From contig JAEUWY010000008.1 of the NCBI GenBank assembly GCA_022059125.1, positions 1,612,001-1,676,000 on the forward strand: 64,000 nt of DNA. The letters run 5' to 3'. A program made the position numbers and the translations under genes. Shown in pieces: positions 44,155 to 56,237 of the stretch (the first letter of the stretch is position 1; every line of letters starts with the position of its first letter). The stretch comes from Corynespora cassiicola. Its lineage: Eukaryota; Ascomycota; Dothideomycetes; Pleosporales; Corynesporascaceae. The notes beneath the pieces are model-generated. The model did not search any database. It was not told where the DNA came from and worked only from the letters and a program-made list of their open reading frames with translations.

Positions 44155-47100
44155 TCACCAGTCGTCCTCGTCAGCTGGCTTCCGTCCTTGCATCGCTGCC
44201 TGTCGTTGTCTCAGCGCCTCAGCCAGGCCACCGGCAATGCTTCCGCTGCTGTCTCTCGCGCCGGGGTCGATGCTACTCGCTCCGCTTCCTGAATAACCGC
44301 TGTCCCTCGACACGGGGCCTGGGGCGGGCTTCTTCACTGCTGGGCGTTTCGCAGGCGGAGCAGGGGGTGCTGGCTTGGCGCGGACTCCACCGTTAGCAGC
44401 GGGGCGTGCTGGGGGTGCCGGGGGTGCTGGTGGAGGGGCAGGCTTGTTGACTACCTCTTCCAGGTATGCCGACGGCGCCCACCCAGAGGCCGACTTGTCC
44501 AACCGACTTGCAAGCCACCAGCCTAAGGTTTGTCAGAAATTGTGATGCATCAGCAAATAACGGGGAGATACGAACCGTTGCCCTCTTTCTGCGTGACCAA
44601 TATCACTTCGTCCTTCCTGATACTGAGTTCACCGGCCGATTGTCCTGCAAAGTCGTACAGGGCACGATACGTAGGCTCCTTAGGTGCAGGTGCAGCAGCA
44701 GGTGGAGGTGGAGGCGGAGGCGGCGCTCGGCCTGATGCCGACGATGGGGTGCGTGCATGGTTTGTACCGTTCGACAGCGCTGCAACGGGCTGAGGTACGG
44801 GCCTTGGTTGTGGTGTGGGTGTGGGTGCGGCTGCGGCTGCAGGCGTAGTCTGCCTAGGTGGTGCTGGACGGCTGGCAAGCTTCGAGGGACCCCCACCAGG
44901 GCCACCAGGCCGCAGCAATTTGCCCTTTGTGATTGGCTTAGCAGCGACTTGCTTGCCTTTTGGTGTAGGCTTGGACACTGAGTTCGGAGGCTCTCCAGGG
45001 CCTGTATGAATAGTACCACTCTTGTAAAGATCGTCGCGAGTGACTGTTGGATCCTTGATGACCTTCACCTGTGCAGGCTTTCCGGGCTTCTTGTTGTATT
45101 CGATGCTGTGAAACTTTAGTCGGAATCACGGTAAAAAAAAACAATGGAGAACTTACGTGGTGCCGATCTTGAGGTCTAACGATCCACGGAGGACGGTGTT
45201 GAGATGGGTGAAGAATTCCGTCTTGAACACGCAGTTTACAAGGGGATCTGGCTCCTGAGGGGAGCCCACCCCAATAGAAAACCAATCGTCCTTCAGTGAC
45301 GATGCACTAATGAACTTGATGGAGCCAATAGGGATGGTTCTTTCAGCCTGGATCTGAACCTGCCGATTGACCAGGACCTGTTTCACCAGATAGATATTCT
45401 TCTTGGTGAGCACGAGAGTCCGGGGCTCCGGTTTACTCGACCGACCCAGCTTGGATACTAGGACCTCAGCTCGACACGAGAATGGGACTTCCTCGCTGCC
45501 GGAAATGCCAATGGCGTTCGCGATCACCTCGCCCGGTCCACCCTTGTTGCCAATGCCCAGATAGTCACCCATGAACCGGCGTGAACCAATTAAGCTGTAA
45601 CTTCTCCTCTCTTTACGGCCAGCAAGGATCTTGTGACCTTGGTCACGGACCTGGATGAATTCTAAGCCACCATTCACACGACGCCAAAACCGTTGGATTC
45701 GGATGGCACATTCGGTCCGGTAGCGCAGGTAGTTTCTCCAGGCTCGCTGGATACGAATGGCCATGTTATGCCAGTAACGATCGCGCATGGTTTCGAGAGC
45801 GAATAGTGTCTCTGGCGTCTTGATGAAAACCTTGGTAACACCCATCTGGAATTCCTCGGTCGGGATGTTTGTATCTTTCAAGATAGCCCGAGCACCGCTT
45901 TCATAATCACCGGTCCAGGTATACTCACCCGCATACGAAGTCTTGGATGAGAGTAGGAAGAAGCGTTCCACAAATTTTTCGAAAGTCTGACGAGATGCAA
46001 AACCAGCACGACGAATGCGAACGTTTTCCTGCAATCCGAGATATTTGATTTGATGCAGAACGTTCGGAGTGTTGTATTCCGTTGGCGACTTGTTTTCGTT
46101 CGGTTTGATGGTTCGGATATACGAAGGTTGGGCTTTCATGAGTGTCGTTACGAGGTCGTTCGCGGAAGCCTTGATCTTGTCTCCAGCCGTGGGAGGCCGC
46201 CTCCTGTTATCCTGGTCCACTTGGTTGGGGAAGAGGGTGTGGACAAAGGTATTCGAGCTTTGGCCGAGGAGATTGAGCAAGTCCTTCAGAAGCTGATCTC
46301 TGTTCTTGTCAGTCATACCATTCACCGAATACGACACATCACCAGCATAATGCTTGATGATAAATTGTCCCTGGCGAGGCAAGAAGTTGGGGTTCGATGA
46401 AAGAGCGTTCAACTTCTGAACAAAAGTCGAGTCGGCAGTTGAAGAGTCGGCGGTCGCGACAGCGCAGGCGTCGTTCAAAGCAGCGAAAACACCAGGCGGT
46501 CGCTTTTCCTCAATCAGTTCGCACACAACCTTGTTGTCGAAGTATTTGATAGGAGTCCACTGAATCTGTTCCCTTGCATACTCGTCTTGCTCCGCCTTCA
46601 ATGTAAGTTGGATGAAGATCTGCTGGAGCTTTTCGTTGACATAGTTGATGCATAGCTGCTCAAAGCTGTTCTTCTCGAAAATCTCGAAGCCATAAATGTC
46701 GAGAATACCGATAGAATATGCTGCTTCGCCTCGTGCCTTCAGCGAAACGTTTACTCTTTCAACGATCCAGTCGAAAAGGTTGAAATATATAGCTTTGGCC
46801 AGCGCATCTCGCACAGCCGCTGCTTGGGTAGGATTGAGTGGGACATCGTAGACGGATCCTCTGCGTCCACCGCGGCTCGTCTCCATTACACGGATAGTAA
46901 GAGCCTTGTTGACGTGGGCAGCATCCACTTCCAAGAGATACGCCACGAAATCAACCACCGACGAATCAGCGATGGCGGCGTTTCCGTTGTCGTCCTCTTG
47001 GAAAGTTACGTTGCCCAGCCACAAGATCGCAGCCAACATTCGAAATACATTGTCCTGCTCTGACTGCGGCAATCCAATAACTTTCATCGCGTTGACTGTG

Positions 47101-48227
47101 TCATTGAATTCGGCGTGATCGTCGATTCCAGGAACATCGTAGCATTTCGAACGGCTCGTGTAGACGTACGATTGAGGCTGCTGGATACCGAATGTTTCTG
47201 CCAAGATTAGCTTCTAATTGTTCTAGCTGGGAAATTCAGAACCTACCTCTGTAGTTCGCTGGAGCTGCTTTCGCGAACTGGTAAAAGATATGGAAATTAC
47301 GCTCATTCATAATCTGTCCCACCACTCTCGATTTTTCGAGTAGATAGTTGTTGATGTTCGCTCCTACAGGCTCTCCTTGTCGGTTAAATTGTATCTCGAG
47401 GTATTTCCCGAATCGCGACGAGTTGTTGTTCCTCAGCGTCTTCGCGTTTCCGAAGGATTCGAGCAAAGGATTCGTGGCCAGCACCATGTCCTTCACCTCT
47501 TGAATGGACGAATTGCTTCCCCCCGATACGTTTGCAATGTACTGCATTAAGCGCTTGGCCGCCTCCGTCTTTCCTGCTCCCGATTCTCCTGAGATGATAA
47601 CGCACTGGTTCTCTTTGTAGGCGTTCATGTTATAGTAGGAAGATTCGGCGATTGCGAACACGTGGGGAGGAACCTGCCGCTGTCAGCGCATTGAAACAGA
47701 CTGTACCATTCTGAACCAACCTCCAATCGGTTCTTGCCCTTGTAGCTGTCCAAGACTTGGTCTGTGTATATGCCCACTGCCTACAGTCAGCGCCCATCGC
47801 GACAGGCCATATCGTGTCACTTACAGTCCCGAAAAGGATTGACCGACACCAACACATGTCCAATGTAAGTCTGCGACCGCATCAGCACAGCTTTCAGACC
47901 CGCCTCCAGACGTCGTTGCGGCGCGGGGCTGGCGCTCGAGGGGCTCACGCACGTAAATCTCGCCATTCTCGAAACGCTTCTGCAAGTTCTCGTTGATGGC
48001 CTCGTTGGAAATCTTGCTGATCAGAGTGAGATCTGACACTCCGACCTCCTTCTTCTTGGTGCTCTCGAAGACGGCCTTCTTAGCAAACCCGGCCTTCTGC
48101 CCCCCGCCGGGGGCAGCACCCCCAGCGTCCTTCTTGCGCCCGGCGCGCCTTGATACCGCCTGCCCAGATCCGCTGTCAGCATACAAACCTCCATCTCAGG
48201 GGCATTTCGTGGGGACCCTACCGGCAT
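44155..48227 (-). CDS. MYO1: Class I myosin motor (MYO1/MyoA type)
   Basis: Drives actin patch dynamics, endocytosis and polarised growth. Eight exons: 48222-48227, 47953-48159, 47825-47870, 47721-47776, 47247-47673, 45157-47197, 44576-45105 and 44155-44522, 1226 residues. The first coding exon is six bases (Met-Pro). The motor starts near [13 protein letters not shown]; the P-loop GESGAGKT is near 134, switch [13 protein letters not shown] and the actin-contact region follow. Two IQ motifs ([14 protein letters not shown] and IRIQRFWRR) lie near 740-775, then the TH1 lipid-binding domain, a Pro-rich stretch, an SH3 domain ([21 protein letters not shown], split by the last intron before WWLASRLD), a second Pro/Ala-rich part and the acidic tail DEDDW that binds Arp2/3. 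The Ser in AGDVSYS is the probable TEDS-rule site. Confidence 0.96.
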
Positions 48228-48885
48228 GGTTGATGCCCGAATGCGCGCTCAGATGCCGACGGGCGTGGGCCGAGCGCGGAGTGGGAGAAAGCGAGGTGAG
48301 GGGAGCGGATCGAATATCGGGATCGGAACGCGAGCTGCGAGGTTCTGCAGTCGGGGTATGGGGCAGAGTCGAGGCGGTGGGCGGAATCGCGGTGTGGGAG
48401 TGGGAGTGGGAGATTAAGTGGGCAGCTCTTCCAGGGCATCAGATTCCAACGATGTCACGGCGGCCGCCTCGGAACGGCGAGTGGCTTGAGACGCACAGCC
48501 ACCCCTGCGACACGCAAGCTCTTGGGCTGTTATTATTCACCCGCCCGAAATACAAATTCGGGCTGGTTTCCTTAATTGCCGCCGCGATGACTTCACTGCT
48601 GTGCACCTTACGTGGCGCTCAGTCAGGCACCCGCCAATGTTCAACGCCAGTGTTCAAATGTGATTGTTCATTCGTTCATCAATCTGTCCATGCAGTCCAA
48701 GTGACCAACGCCGAAGCTGGGATATGCAATCATCGTAAAAGAGGGTACGAAACGAGGACTCCGACTCAATGGTCAAGACAGAGACGCCGCGACAATGCAA
48801 ATGCACCGATAGAAATATCCCTCACATCCAAAAAACGCCATCGCTTACCGCCCAGGTACCCGTACGCCAGGAAAAAGATTCATCA
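48228..48885. other. MYO1 promoter and polo kinase 3' flank
   Basis: About 660 bp. No gene or repeat is supported. Confidence 0.5.
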
Positions 48886-51646
48886 TCATACCACATCGCC
48901 ACCGTACCGCCCGACACTCGCCCAGTCATGCCTCTTGTGTTCCTCTAATTGCGGGCCCGCCCACACGTATGCCTTTGGCTCATCTAGGCATCCTAGGCCA
49001 CCGCCCGTGATCCATCCACGAACGACCGATTCGATGAACTCGAGTTTTGCGCGAAGTTCGTTGCCTTCGGTGAGGTCCTTGTAAGTGTCCGCTTTGTCGG
49101 CAGAGCCGTACAGCAGCTGCTGGAGTGAGCCTTGGAGGTTTTCGCGCGCCCTGACATATTTCCATGGAACTTCGCCCTTCTGCTTCAGGACTGAAGTAGC
49201 CTCTAGCGTGAGACATACGAAATTGCCGTATGCTGCATCGGAAGACAACACTAACTTGGTGTGGTCGGGGAAATTGAACTAGGCAATTTGTTAGCTTTGC
49301 TCGACTCCGTCGCGTAAGATGAATTTACCTGAAAAGAACCGTCGTCGAACCCCCAGATGCCCACGTTGCCCAGGCGTTGATAAAACTTGACAAAGTTCTT
49401 CTGCTCAGGATCCTGCGGTCGACGCCATTCTTCATTGCCCAGTTGCTGGCACATGTATTTCCCGAATTTCTGCCAAAGAATTCGAATCTCCTCTGTGCGA
49501 CGCTTGTCCAACAGTTCGACGTTTGCAAGGCCTCTCGATTGCCTAGCCGCAGCGTAAAATTCGATTGGAATACTTCTAGCGTAGTCCTGGTCTTTGGTGT
49601 TTGAGAGCTTCTTCAGGTGAGTGAATCCGTCGACAGCAAAGGCAATAGTCACAGGATAAACTTCCGTTGCCGACATTATGCAGCCAACGCTGCCATCTTC
49701 GAGAACATATCCCACACCATACTTTCGGGAGTAGTCTACCCATTTGGAGACAAAGGGCAGCTGTGGTGCTTGGGTACGTCGGGAACTCGATGGTTTTTTG
49801 TCGAGCGCGCGAATCAGATTTTCGCGGAATGTGTAAAGGCGTGACAGTACAGTCGTAGGATCGGTACTCTCGAGTTCAGGGCTGAGCGTTCGAAATCTTG
49901 CCGTATTTCGCGTCGACGCAGAATGCAGTGCTGGGGCTTCCGACCTTCCCATCCGACTGGAGGACATCTTTGACGCCCGCAATGGCTGGACTTCAACGAC
50001 CACGGGGTCTTTCTCTGCAACTACTTCCCTGACTACTTCCTTGGTCGGCCTCACACGCGGCGGGGGACGTGTCTCCTTGGGCACACGCAAAGGCACAGCA
50101 GCAGCCGTTTCTGCGGTGACTCGTCCTGGATTCGAGATTTTGCGGACGGATCGCATCCTTGTGGGTTGTCGATCAATAATTCTCCTAGGAGGTTCAGGTA
50201 TTTGTTCTGGATCTTCGTTCTCCTTCAAAGCTGGCATCGCCTCTTCTCTCCTCACATTTCGGGGAGGACGGCTCTTGGTTCGGTCGTTGGCTGTGGTCTC
50301 AACCAAAGCCTGGCCCTCTGATGACGACTCCTTTTCTTCGGTGATCTCGCTCAGGCCTGCACCAGGCCGGTGGGGCCAGTGAGTGCGCTCGGGGAAAGGC
50401 AAGTATACAATGTCCTTAGCAAATGGTATGTTGGGCTGCTTTCCAGACTCGATCTCCTTCTGGCAGTCACGCGCCACGGTCTTGTTCCTCCGGCTACCAT
50501 ACGCGCCAAATGATTTTCCGGGTTCGTAATGGCCTACAGCGGATGATTTGCACATTTCATACCATTCCTCTGTGAAACCCCGCTTCACCGTGGCAGCTGT
50601 TGGGGGGCGGTTCTTCGGCCATTTCGGGATACGCGAGGTACATCCGCTGTCGAGTTTCAATGGGATATATCCTAGCTTGAAGAAAGAGTGTGCAACGATT
50701 TCGTCAGGGGTTGGACGATCATCCTCGTGAACCAGCAGCAAGGAGACTATGTCGCGGAGATCGTCGGTGATTTCGTTCGGGAACTTGGCTAGATCTGGCC
50801 AGGAATACTCCCGCGCCTTCAGCTTCCGGTAGATGTCCTCGCGTTTCGCTGCGTGGAAGGGTGCTCTGCCCACGGCCAGTGTGTACCTGACTGCGTTAGC
50901 ATCTGTTTACATGACAAAATACGGTCAAAACAAACATCATGATGCCAATGGCCCATAGGTCAACCTTCTCATCGTGGCCTTTGCCAGTTTTCTCAAGCAC
51001 CTCCGGGGCCAGGTAGTTGGGGGTACCACACATAGTGGTGCGACGAATGGCACCATAGTCGTTCTGTGAAACGAGCAGCGCAGCGAGTCCAAAGTCTCCG
51101 ACCTTGACATTCATGTTGTGATCTAGGAACAAGTTGCCCGTCTTGAGATCGCGATGCACGATGTTGCGCTGGTGAAGATATTTGATGGCGCCGCATGTTT
51201 GGATCATGAACCGCCGTATCTCAGGCATGGTGAAGTATTTGCGCTTCTTGATGGCGTCGGCCAAAGAACCATTGTTGCATAGCTCGAGCACGACAAAGGT
51301 GGAGGATTGGAATGAGAAGGCGCGGTAGAATTCGACAATGTTTGGGTGCGATAGTTTTGAATGAATCTGCAGTTCAGTCACAAACTGCGGCGCGTTAGCA
51401 GCGGTCAGCAGAGGGAGACGCTCGAGGGATGCGCACCTTTTGCGCCAGTTTGGGAGGCTCCATCTTGGACTTGACGATCTTCAAAGCGACGGTGGTCTTC
51501 TCGAGATGGTCGTGCCCCAGCAGCTTCGCGCGGTGGCAGATGGCGAAGCCGCCCTTGCCCAACTGCGGACCCGTTTCATACTGCAATCCTTCTGGATCGC
51601 GCACCAGCTCTGGCGGTGCCTCTGCGTGGACTGAGGGGGCAGACAT
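48886..51646 (-). CDS. CDC5: Polo-like kinase (Cdc5/Plo1/PlkA)
   Basis: Mitotic Ser/Thr kinase. Exons 51437-51646, 50936-51384, 49329-50886 and 48886-49278 give 869 residues. Kinase parts: Gly loop LGKGGFAICHRA, VALKIVKS lysine, HRDLKTGNLFL, VGDFGLAA and the activation loop RRTTMCGTPNYLAPE, whose Thr matches the activating site of polo kinases. A long linker rich in Arg, Pro and Glu leads to polo box 1 (KWVDYSRKYGVGYVLEDGSV) and polo box 2 (VGIWGFDDGSFQ joined over the last intron to FNFPDHTKLVLS). The His-x-Lys of DHTKL is the phosphopeptide pincer, so target binding should be intact. The second intron splits a Met codon (AT|G) and restores GIMMYTLAVGRAPF. The start is the ATG before SAPSVHAEAPPEL. 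Confidence 0.96.
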
Positions 51647-52168
51647 TGGTGGTGGTGGGGAGTGTCGGGATGGCGGAGAAGCGAAGTCGAAGTTCGCAGT
51701 GGTCGGCAGAATCAACAAACACTCGGCTATGTTGGCAAGGGGACACTGCGCGGCCAAGACCAACAGACCCACGTCTGCGACCAGGCACGGGAGAACTGGT
51801 ATTGACTGCGCGCCACTTCGCCGGAGCTCGGTGGAAGAACGATCGAAACTCTATTGCGGTGCGTGCTGAACGACGGTTCTCTCCATGCACGCCCCTCTGG
51901 TTGTTATGATTGCACCCAAAGCGGTTAGGCGAGGCCTCGGTCGTTGAGATCTTCCGAGGGCAGCCCTGGAGCCTTGACCCTTCGTCTCAATCGTCATCGC
52001 ACTCCCTAGAAGCCCCACACAGCCTCTGCAAGCTTTCAACCTGCCTGTCAGCTTCCAGCTACTTCTCCCAGCACATATGAGCTGCAATGCCTGGCCCCTC
52101 CTAGCCGAACCCTCGATCCCGTCTTCAACACCCCTCCCGTCCCGTCTCCCCCGGAGCCTTGAATCGCC
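51647..52168. other. Divergent promoter between the polo kinase and OPA3-like genes
   Basis: About 520 bp between two head-to-head starts. No TATA box or cell-cycle box was evident to me. Confidence 0.45.
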
Positions 52169-53088
52169 ATGTCTCTCACGCTCAAGATCACCTCCCTCTT
52201 CGTGAGGACATTAGCGAAACCGATGGCTGTAGGTGGAAACTTCCTGGACTGAGCACGGGCGCATGCTGAATCGTTTGCCAGAATGCCATCAAGCGCAATG
52301 CCCACGAACACGAGCAGTTCCGGAAGCTGTGCGTTCGTTTTGCACAGAATCTACATCGGATCGATATGCGCATGCGCCTTGGCCTACTCCAAGACCAGGC
52401 TGCCATTGATCGACAGATAGCAAAGGAAGTGGCGGCTGCAGAAGCCGCGCGGAAGCGGGCCCAGGCTCCGACTGTCAAAACAGAGGCAGAAACTCTCGCG
52501 GAAGAAGCGCTATCTAAGGAGGAGAGAGAGGCCATACGGAAAAAGAAAGAAGCCGAGTTGGCTGCACGCAAACCGCGCATCCGTCCGTTGTCGGAAGCGA
52601 AGGCCATCGAGACAGGCGCAAACTTTGCAGCGGAATCCTTCATCTTCGTCGTGGGCATTAGTGTGATTGTGTTTGAGCAGTGGAGACAGCGGAGGAAAGC
52701 CAAGAACCAGCGCAATGATATAAGGGAAGATGTCGATGAGTTGCAAGCTGAGCTGGAAGCAGTCAAGACCGAACTTGAAGAGATCAAAGCTCGCCAGCCA
52801 GGTTCCTCTTCGGGGAAACTCATGGGCCTCTTGAAAGGCGAAACAGATGCCGGAAGATCAGCACACGTGAAGTCGCCCGCTGAAATTAGGCTGGAGTTGA
52901 GGAGGGTCCAGAAAAAGCTTGATGAGTTAAAAGCCAGACAGGACGATGTTCCATTGGCTTGGCTATCCAGATTCCTCAAAAGATGGTCAGGAAGTCAAGT
53001 TTCGCACTCGGAGGGCCAGACTTTACAGTCCCAGCCTGCTAGCTCATCTACTGTGGGACTGCCTGAGAAGAAGCCACTTGAAAAGTGA
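52169..53088 (+). CDS. OPA3-like mitochondrial protein with coiled-coil tail
   Basis: Exons 52169-52228 and 52282-53088 (53-bp intron) give 288 residues. The start is the ATG that encodes SLTLKITSLFVRTLAKPMAN, the typical OPA3 N-terminus, followed by AIKRNAHEHEQFRKLC and MRMRLGL. A hydrophobic segment (AESFIFVVGISVIVFEQW, about 146-163) is the conserved membrane region. After it comes a coiled coil (DVDELQAELEAVKTELEEIKAR, then a second helix ELRRVQKKLDELKARQD). An Ala/Glu/Arg-rich insert at 65-125 and the long tail make it longer than the usual OPA3 of about 180 residues. OPA3 sits in mitochondrial membranes and affects their shape; its molecular role is not settled. Confidence 0.92.
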
Positions 53089-53110
53089 GCGTTTAGTCCT
53101 CTTTCTGGCT

Positions 53111-53439
53111 CAGATATCCAGCCCTTCTTTGATAACAGGCACTTGATGCCCTGTCGGCTCCACAATCAACTCTCCCGATTCGAAAAAGGCGCCGCTAAAT
53201 ACTCTGTCGGCTCCACAACCATCTATCCCAATTCAAAACGGTCGCCACTTAGTACTCTGTCGGCTCCACAGTCAACTCACCCGATTCAAAAAAAAAAACT
53301 GTCACTTAACATTCTGAGGGCTCCACAATTGTCTATCCCAATTCAAAAAAAGGCCGCCACTGAATACTTTGTCAGCTCCACAACCATCTTTCCCAATTCA
53401 AAAAGCCCTTGTTGCCCTAGACATCCAAGCTGGGGGGGG
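53111..53439 (+). repeat. Tandem array (five units of 53-57 bp) in a dispersed repeat element, copy A
   Basis: Units begin near 53151, 53204, 53257, 53314 and 53369, each with CTGTCGGCTCCACAAYCA followed by CTMTCCCRATTCAAAAA and a CGCCACTTAGTACT-like join. A head (from AGATATCCAGCCCTTC) and a tail (ATCCAAGCTGGGGGG) flank the units. Head, one unit and tail recur once at 59213-59321 in the same orientation. No ORF. Confidence 0.85.
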
Positions 53440-53941
53440 TACTGGTACGATAGAGATTTGTTCCATGGATTCTCGCATAGACACGCTTTCTCCTCTCATG
53501 ATACCCAGTCCATATTTCCATTATATAGACAAAGACGAAATTCCACTCCACTTTAGCATTAGCGAAACATGTATATTAGTTTTGTATAGCACAACCTGTC
53601 TAGTTGGTCCTTTCTGCTCAATTGACATGGCACCTCATAAGGAATGTGTCGATTGACCTCCTTCCTATCTGGTGTTGGCTTCTCGTTATAGTAGCAACAG
53701 CCCTGCACTCTCCACCTGTACCCTACCTAGGCACCCAGCCATCACGCAAGCTACCTGCACGACAGACTACCTTCGTATAGATCACCATACGAAAACGACA
53801 TCCAACGCCCCGATCTAATATTCGGGTATACGGATCCTTGACCATCCGCGCGCCATGAACTAACGATTCCCCCAGACATCTAACCGCGATCCTCGCCACC
53901 ATCCCCCTCTGGTCCAACACCAACCCACCGCCACTGCCGAA
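53440..53941. other. Region between repeat copy A and the small hypothetical ORF
   Basis: Largely featureless, with A/T-rich and pyrimidine-rich segments; the last 60 bp are C-rich like a fungal leader for the following ORF. Confidence 0.35.
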
Positions 53942-54358
53942 ATGCAAGCCATCGTCCCCAGGCCTTCACATGCTCCCCCAACCCGAGCCAGAAGCTCAAC
54001 GCTCCCTCACTCCGACGGCCCATCGGCCTTCCACCCCAACATGGTACCCCGACCCGCCCACCACCAGCACCTGGCCAGCCTCGGCTCCACGCCAGGGATC
54101 GCCGCGAGCCATCCACGTGCAGCGCCTTCTTCGGTCCGAGACTCGCTCCCGCTGCTGCCGTACTGCGTTGCGGGCGAGCCGCTCGGCGACGAGCAGGTCA
54201 TTGCACTGAGCGATGTGGCAGGGAGCGTGCGAGAGCTTGTGCGTGTTGCGTTACGGGCGAGGGTGGATGGGCGGGTTAGGGGGGCGTTGGAGCGGGCGGT
54301 TGGGCGGGAAGTGGCGGGGGGGGTTGTGGGGTTTTTTTGTGACGAGCATGTTGTTTAG
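53942..54358 (+). CDS. Small hypothetical protein, doubtful
   Basis: An intronless ORF of 138 codons preceded by a C-rich leader-like stretch. The first 90 residues are Pro/His/Ser/Ala-rich and could be chance coding. The last 45 (SVRELVRVALRARVDGRVRG, then an amphipathic LERAVGREVA helix and GFFCDEHVV) look more like a folded, helical segment. I do not recognise it. It could be the conserved end of a small fungal protein or a spurious ORF in GC-rich DNA. Confidence 0.4.
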   Translation: MQAIVPRPSHAPPTRARSSTLPHSDGPSAFHPNMVPRPAHHQHLASLGSTPGIAASHPRAAPSSVRDSLPLLPYCVAGEPLGDEQVIALSDVAGSVRELVRVALRARVDGRVRGALERAVGREVAGGVVGFFCDEHVV

Positions 54359-55048
54359 AGGGGTGGGCGGGAGAATTCCGTTGGGTCGTGGTATGGAAGT
54401 GGAGAAAGGATGGGAGAGGGAGGGCCTTGCTGTGGTCGAGCAGTTGTGTGTGCAGAGGGACATATCTGTCAAGATCTTGCCCTGCCAACTGTATCTCAGC
54501 ACACTACTGCCACTGCTGCTACTTCTCGTACTGTCGCTGGGGCAAGGGAACTTTCCGGTGGGCACCTGCAGCCCGTCTGTCACATCGCAGCAATGGTAAG
54601 TTAGCCAAGATGCCGGCAGCACCCAACTGATACCACCGTGGTTCCACATTAACTTTGCACCACAGGCATTGATATCATCAGCTTCATCCAAAAGTCACTT
54701 TGGAGGCTTTGATACCGGGAGAAATTTGCGGTCAAGTGAGCGTTCAAGTTATTCAATTATCAATGCAGCGTATCGTGCATGTACCAAGTTACGGCCATGG
54801 ATCGTGTCGGTCACAACCCTGCCTCTCCACCGTGCTCCATATAATACAAGCGCGCTCTAGGGAGACCCCATTGTACTCGGGGTCCCTGTGGCCGCGTCAT
54901 TGTTGAGTGCAAGTTGGCATCATCCACTTGCGCGCCTCCGCATCGAGGCAATAAGTAGTAGTGCATTAAGTGAGACCAAAAGCGAACGCATCTCTCTAAA
55001 ACAGGCGCCACAACGCATAAACAACGCAAAACAAACCGATAAAGCTCT
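54359..55048. other. Intergenic, convergent with the DUF3712 gene
   Basis: No feature is seen apart from short ORFs on both strands. Confidence 0.4.
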
Positions 55049-56237
55049 TCATGAGAACTGTGTGACGTTAATCCCAATAGCCGATAGTGCGGGCTGGAGG
55101 TTCAGGTTGACTAAGAGGGTGTTGGGCTGGATGGCGGCCTCGAAGTAGGTGAGATGTTCGCCAGTCGACGAAACACTCGAGTTCCCGGTGATCTCGAGGG
55201 GGATGACGGCATCATGATATGTGTCTTGAACCATAGTGATGACCTTTAGTTGGTCGACAGTGCTCTGCATGGGCACCCGGTTCTCACCGGGGCGAAGGAT
55301 AAGATTCGGGAGCAGGGAGGTACCGATTGGCTCTCCGGCAACGGCTAGGTTCATAGTGACGTTGCCTAATTCGATGGTCATGACGGATGGGTTGGGGATG
55401 ACAACGGTGCCGATCATGTTCGAGCCATCTGGGAGGATCTCGTTCCTCCCTGAGAGGATTCTGAGATCAGTGATGTTGAGACCCTTGAGCTTATTTAAGC
55501 CTGCAGATGTGTGAGCTATGCCCTTTTACCATATGAGTGTGTATTTCTTACCCTTCATTGTAAGAACCTTGTTGTAATCCACATCCATAGTCGGCAGGCC
55601 GGACAGGTGGACTGTTGTCTTGCCATCCAGGTGAACTTGAAAGGTTTCGCTTCCCATGACAACTTTGTTGTACTCGATAAAGGCATCCAAATTAGCAAAT
55701 TGGACATCCTGTTCGAGGTTGATATCTGTGACAGCATTGGCCTTGACCGATGGAATGTCAATGTGGATGAATGGTTCTTGGCCTTCCAGAGACAGTGCTG
55801 CCTGGAATGCTCCGAGCCTCGGATGGAAAGAGCTTGAGCTCCTTGCAACGCTGGCGAGCTTGAGATGGATGCCATTTGGCGAGGGGTTTGTCACTTCTTG
55901 TGATGTGACCTCCAGGGTTGATTTGTTGACGTCAGACTGAGCTCTCTTCGGAATTGCGACATAGATAACAGGGAGTATAATAATCAGGACGATGATGGCG
56001 AACACCAATAGGTCTGTGTGGTGATTAGCCGGAGCCGAGGCGATCCGGTGCAGGTCATCGTCACTCACCACACCACCAAAACTTCCTGCAGTGGTTCTTC
56101 ATCCTGCCCTTTGCACCCGGCTTGGGGCCAGGAGGGTAGAGAGTGTTGAAGACTCCACGCTTTCTCGGCGGCAGGACTCCATTCCTGCTCTCGTTCACTT
56201 CATCCAGTGAAGTGGGGGCTTCTGGCTTGTAGTCCAT
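55049..56237 (-). CDS. DUF3712-type fungal membrane protein (LEA-like beta-sandwich repeats)
   Basis: Exons 56069-56237, 55552-56013 and 55049-55500 give 360 residues. A short basic cytosolic N-terminus with a Cys/Trp-rich patch (HCRKFWWCD) leads into one membrane segment (LLVFAIIVLIIILPVIYVAI, about 58-77). The outer part has repeated LEA2/DUF3712-like units: NPSPNGIHLKLAS, DINLEQDVQFANLDAF, LDGKTTVHLSGLP, a GLNKLKGLNITD motif that spans the second intron, and NPSVMTIELGNVTMNL. It has several N-glycosylation sequons (NITD, NVTM, NSSV, NVTQ), consistent with a type II or vacuolar/ER-lumen topology. Its function is unknown; related fungal proteins are annotated only by the domain. Confidence 0.88.

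Noticed and set aside
53151..53410. CRISPR-like appearance of regularly spaced repeats
   Set aside because: The whole 53-57-bp unit is repeated with no unique spacers, and the host is a eukaryote.
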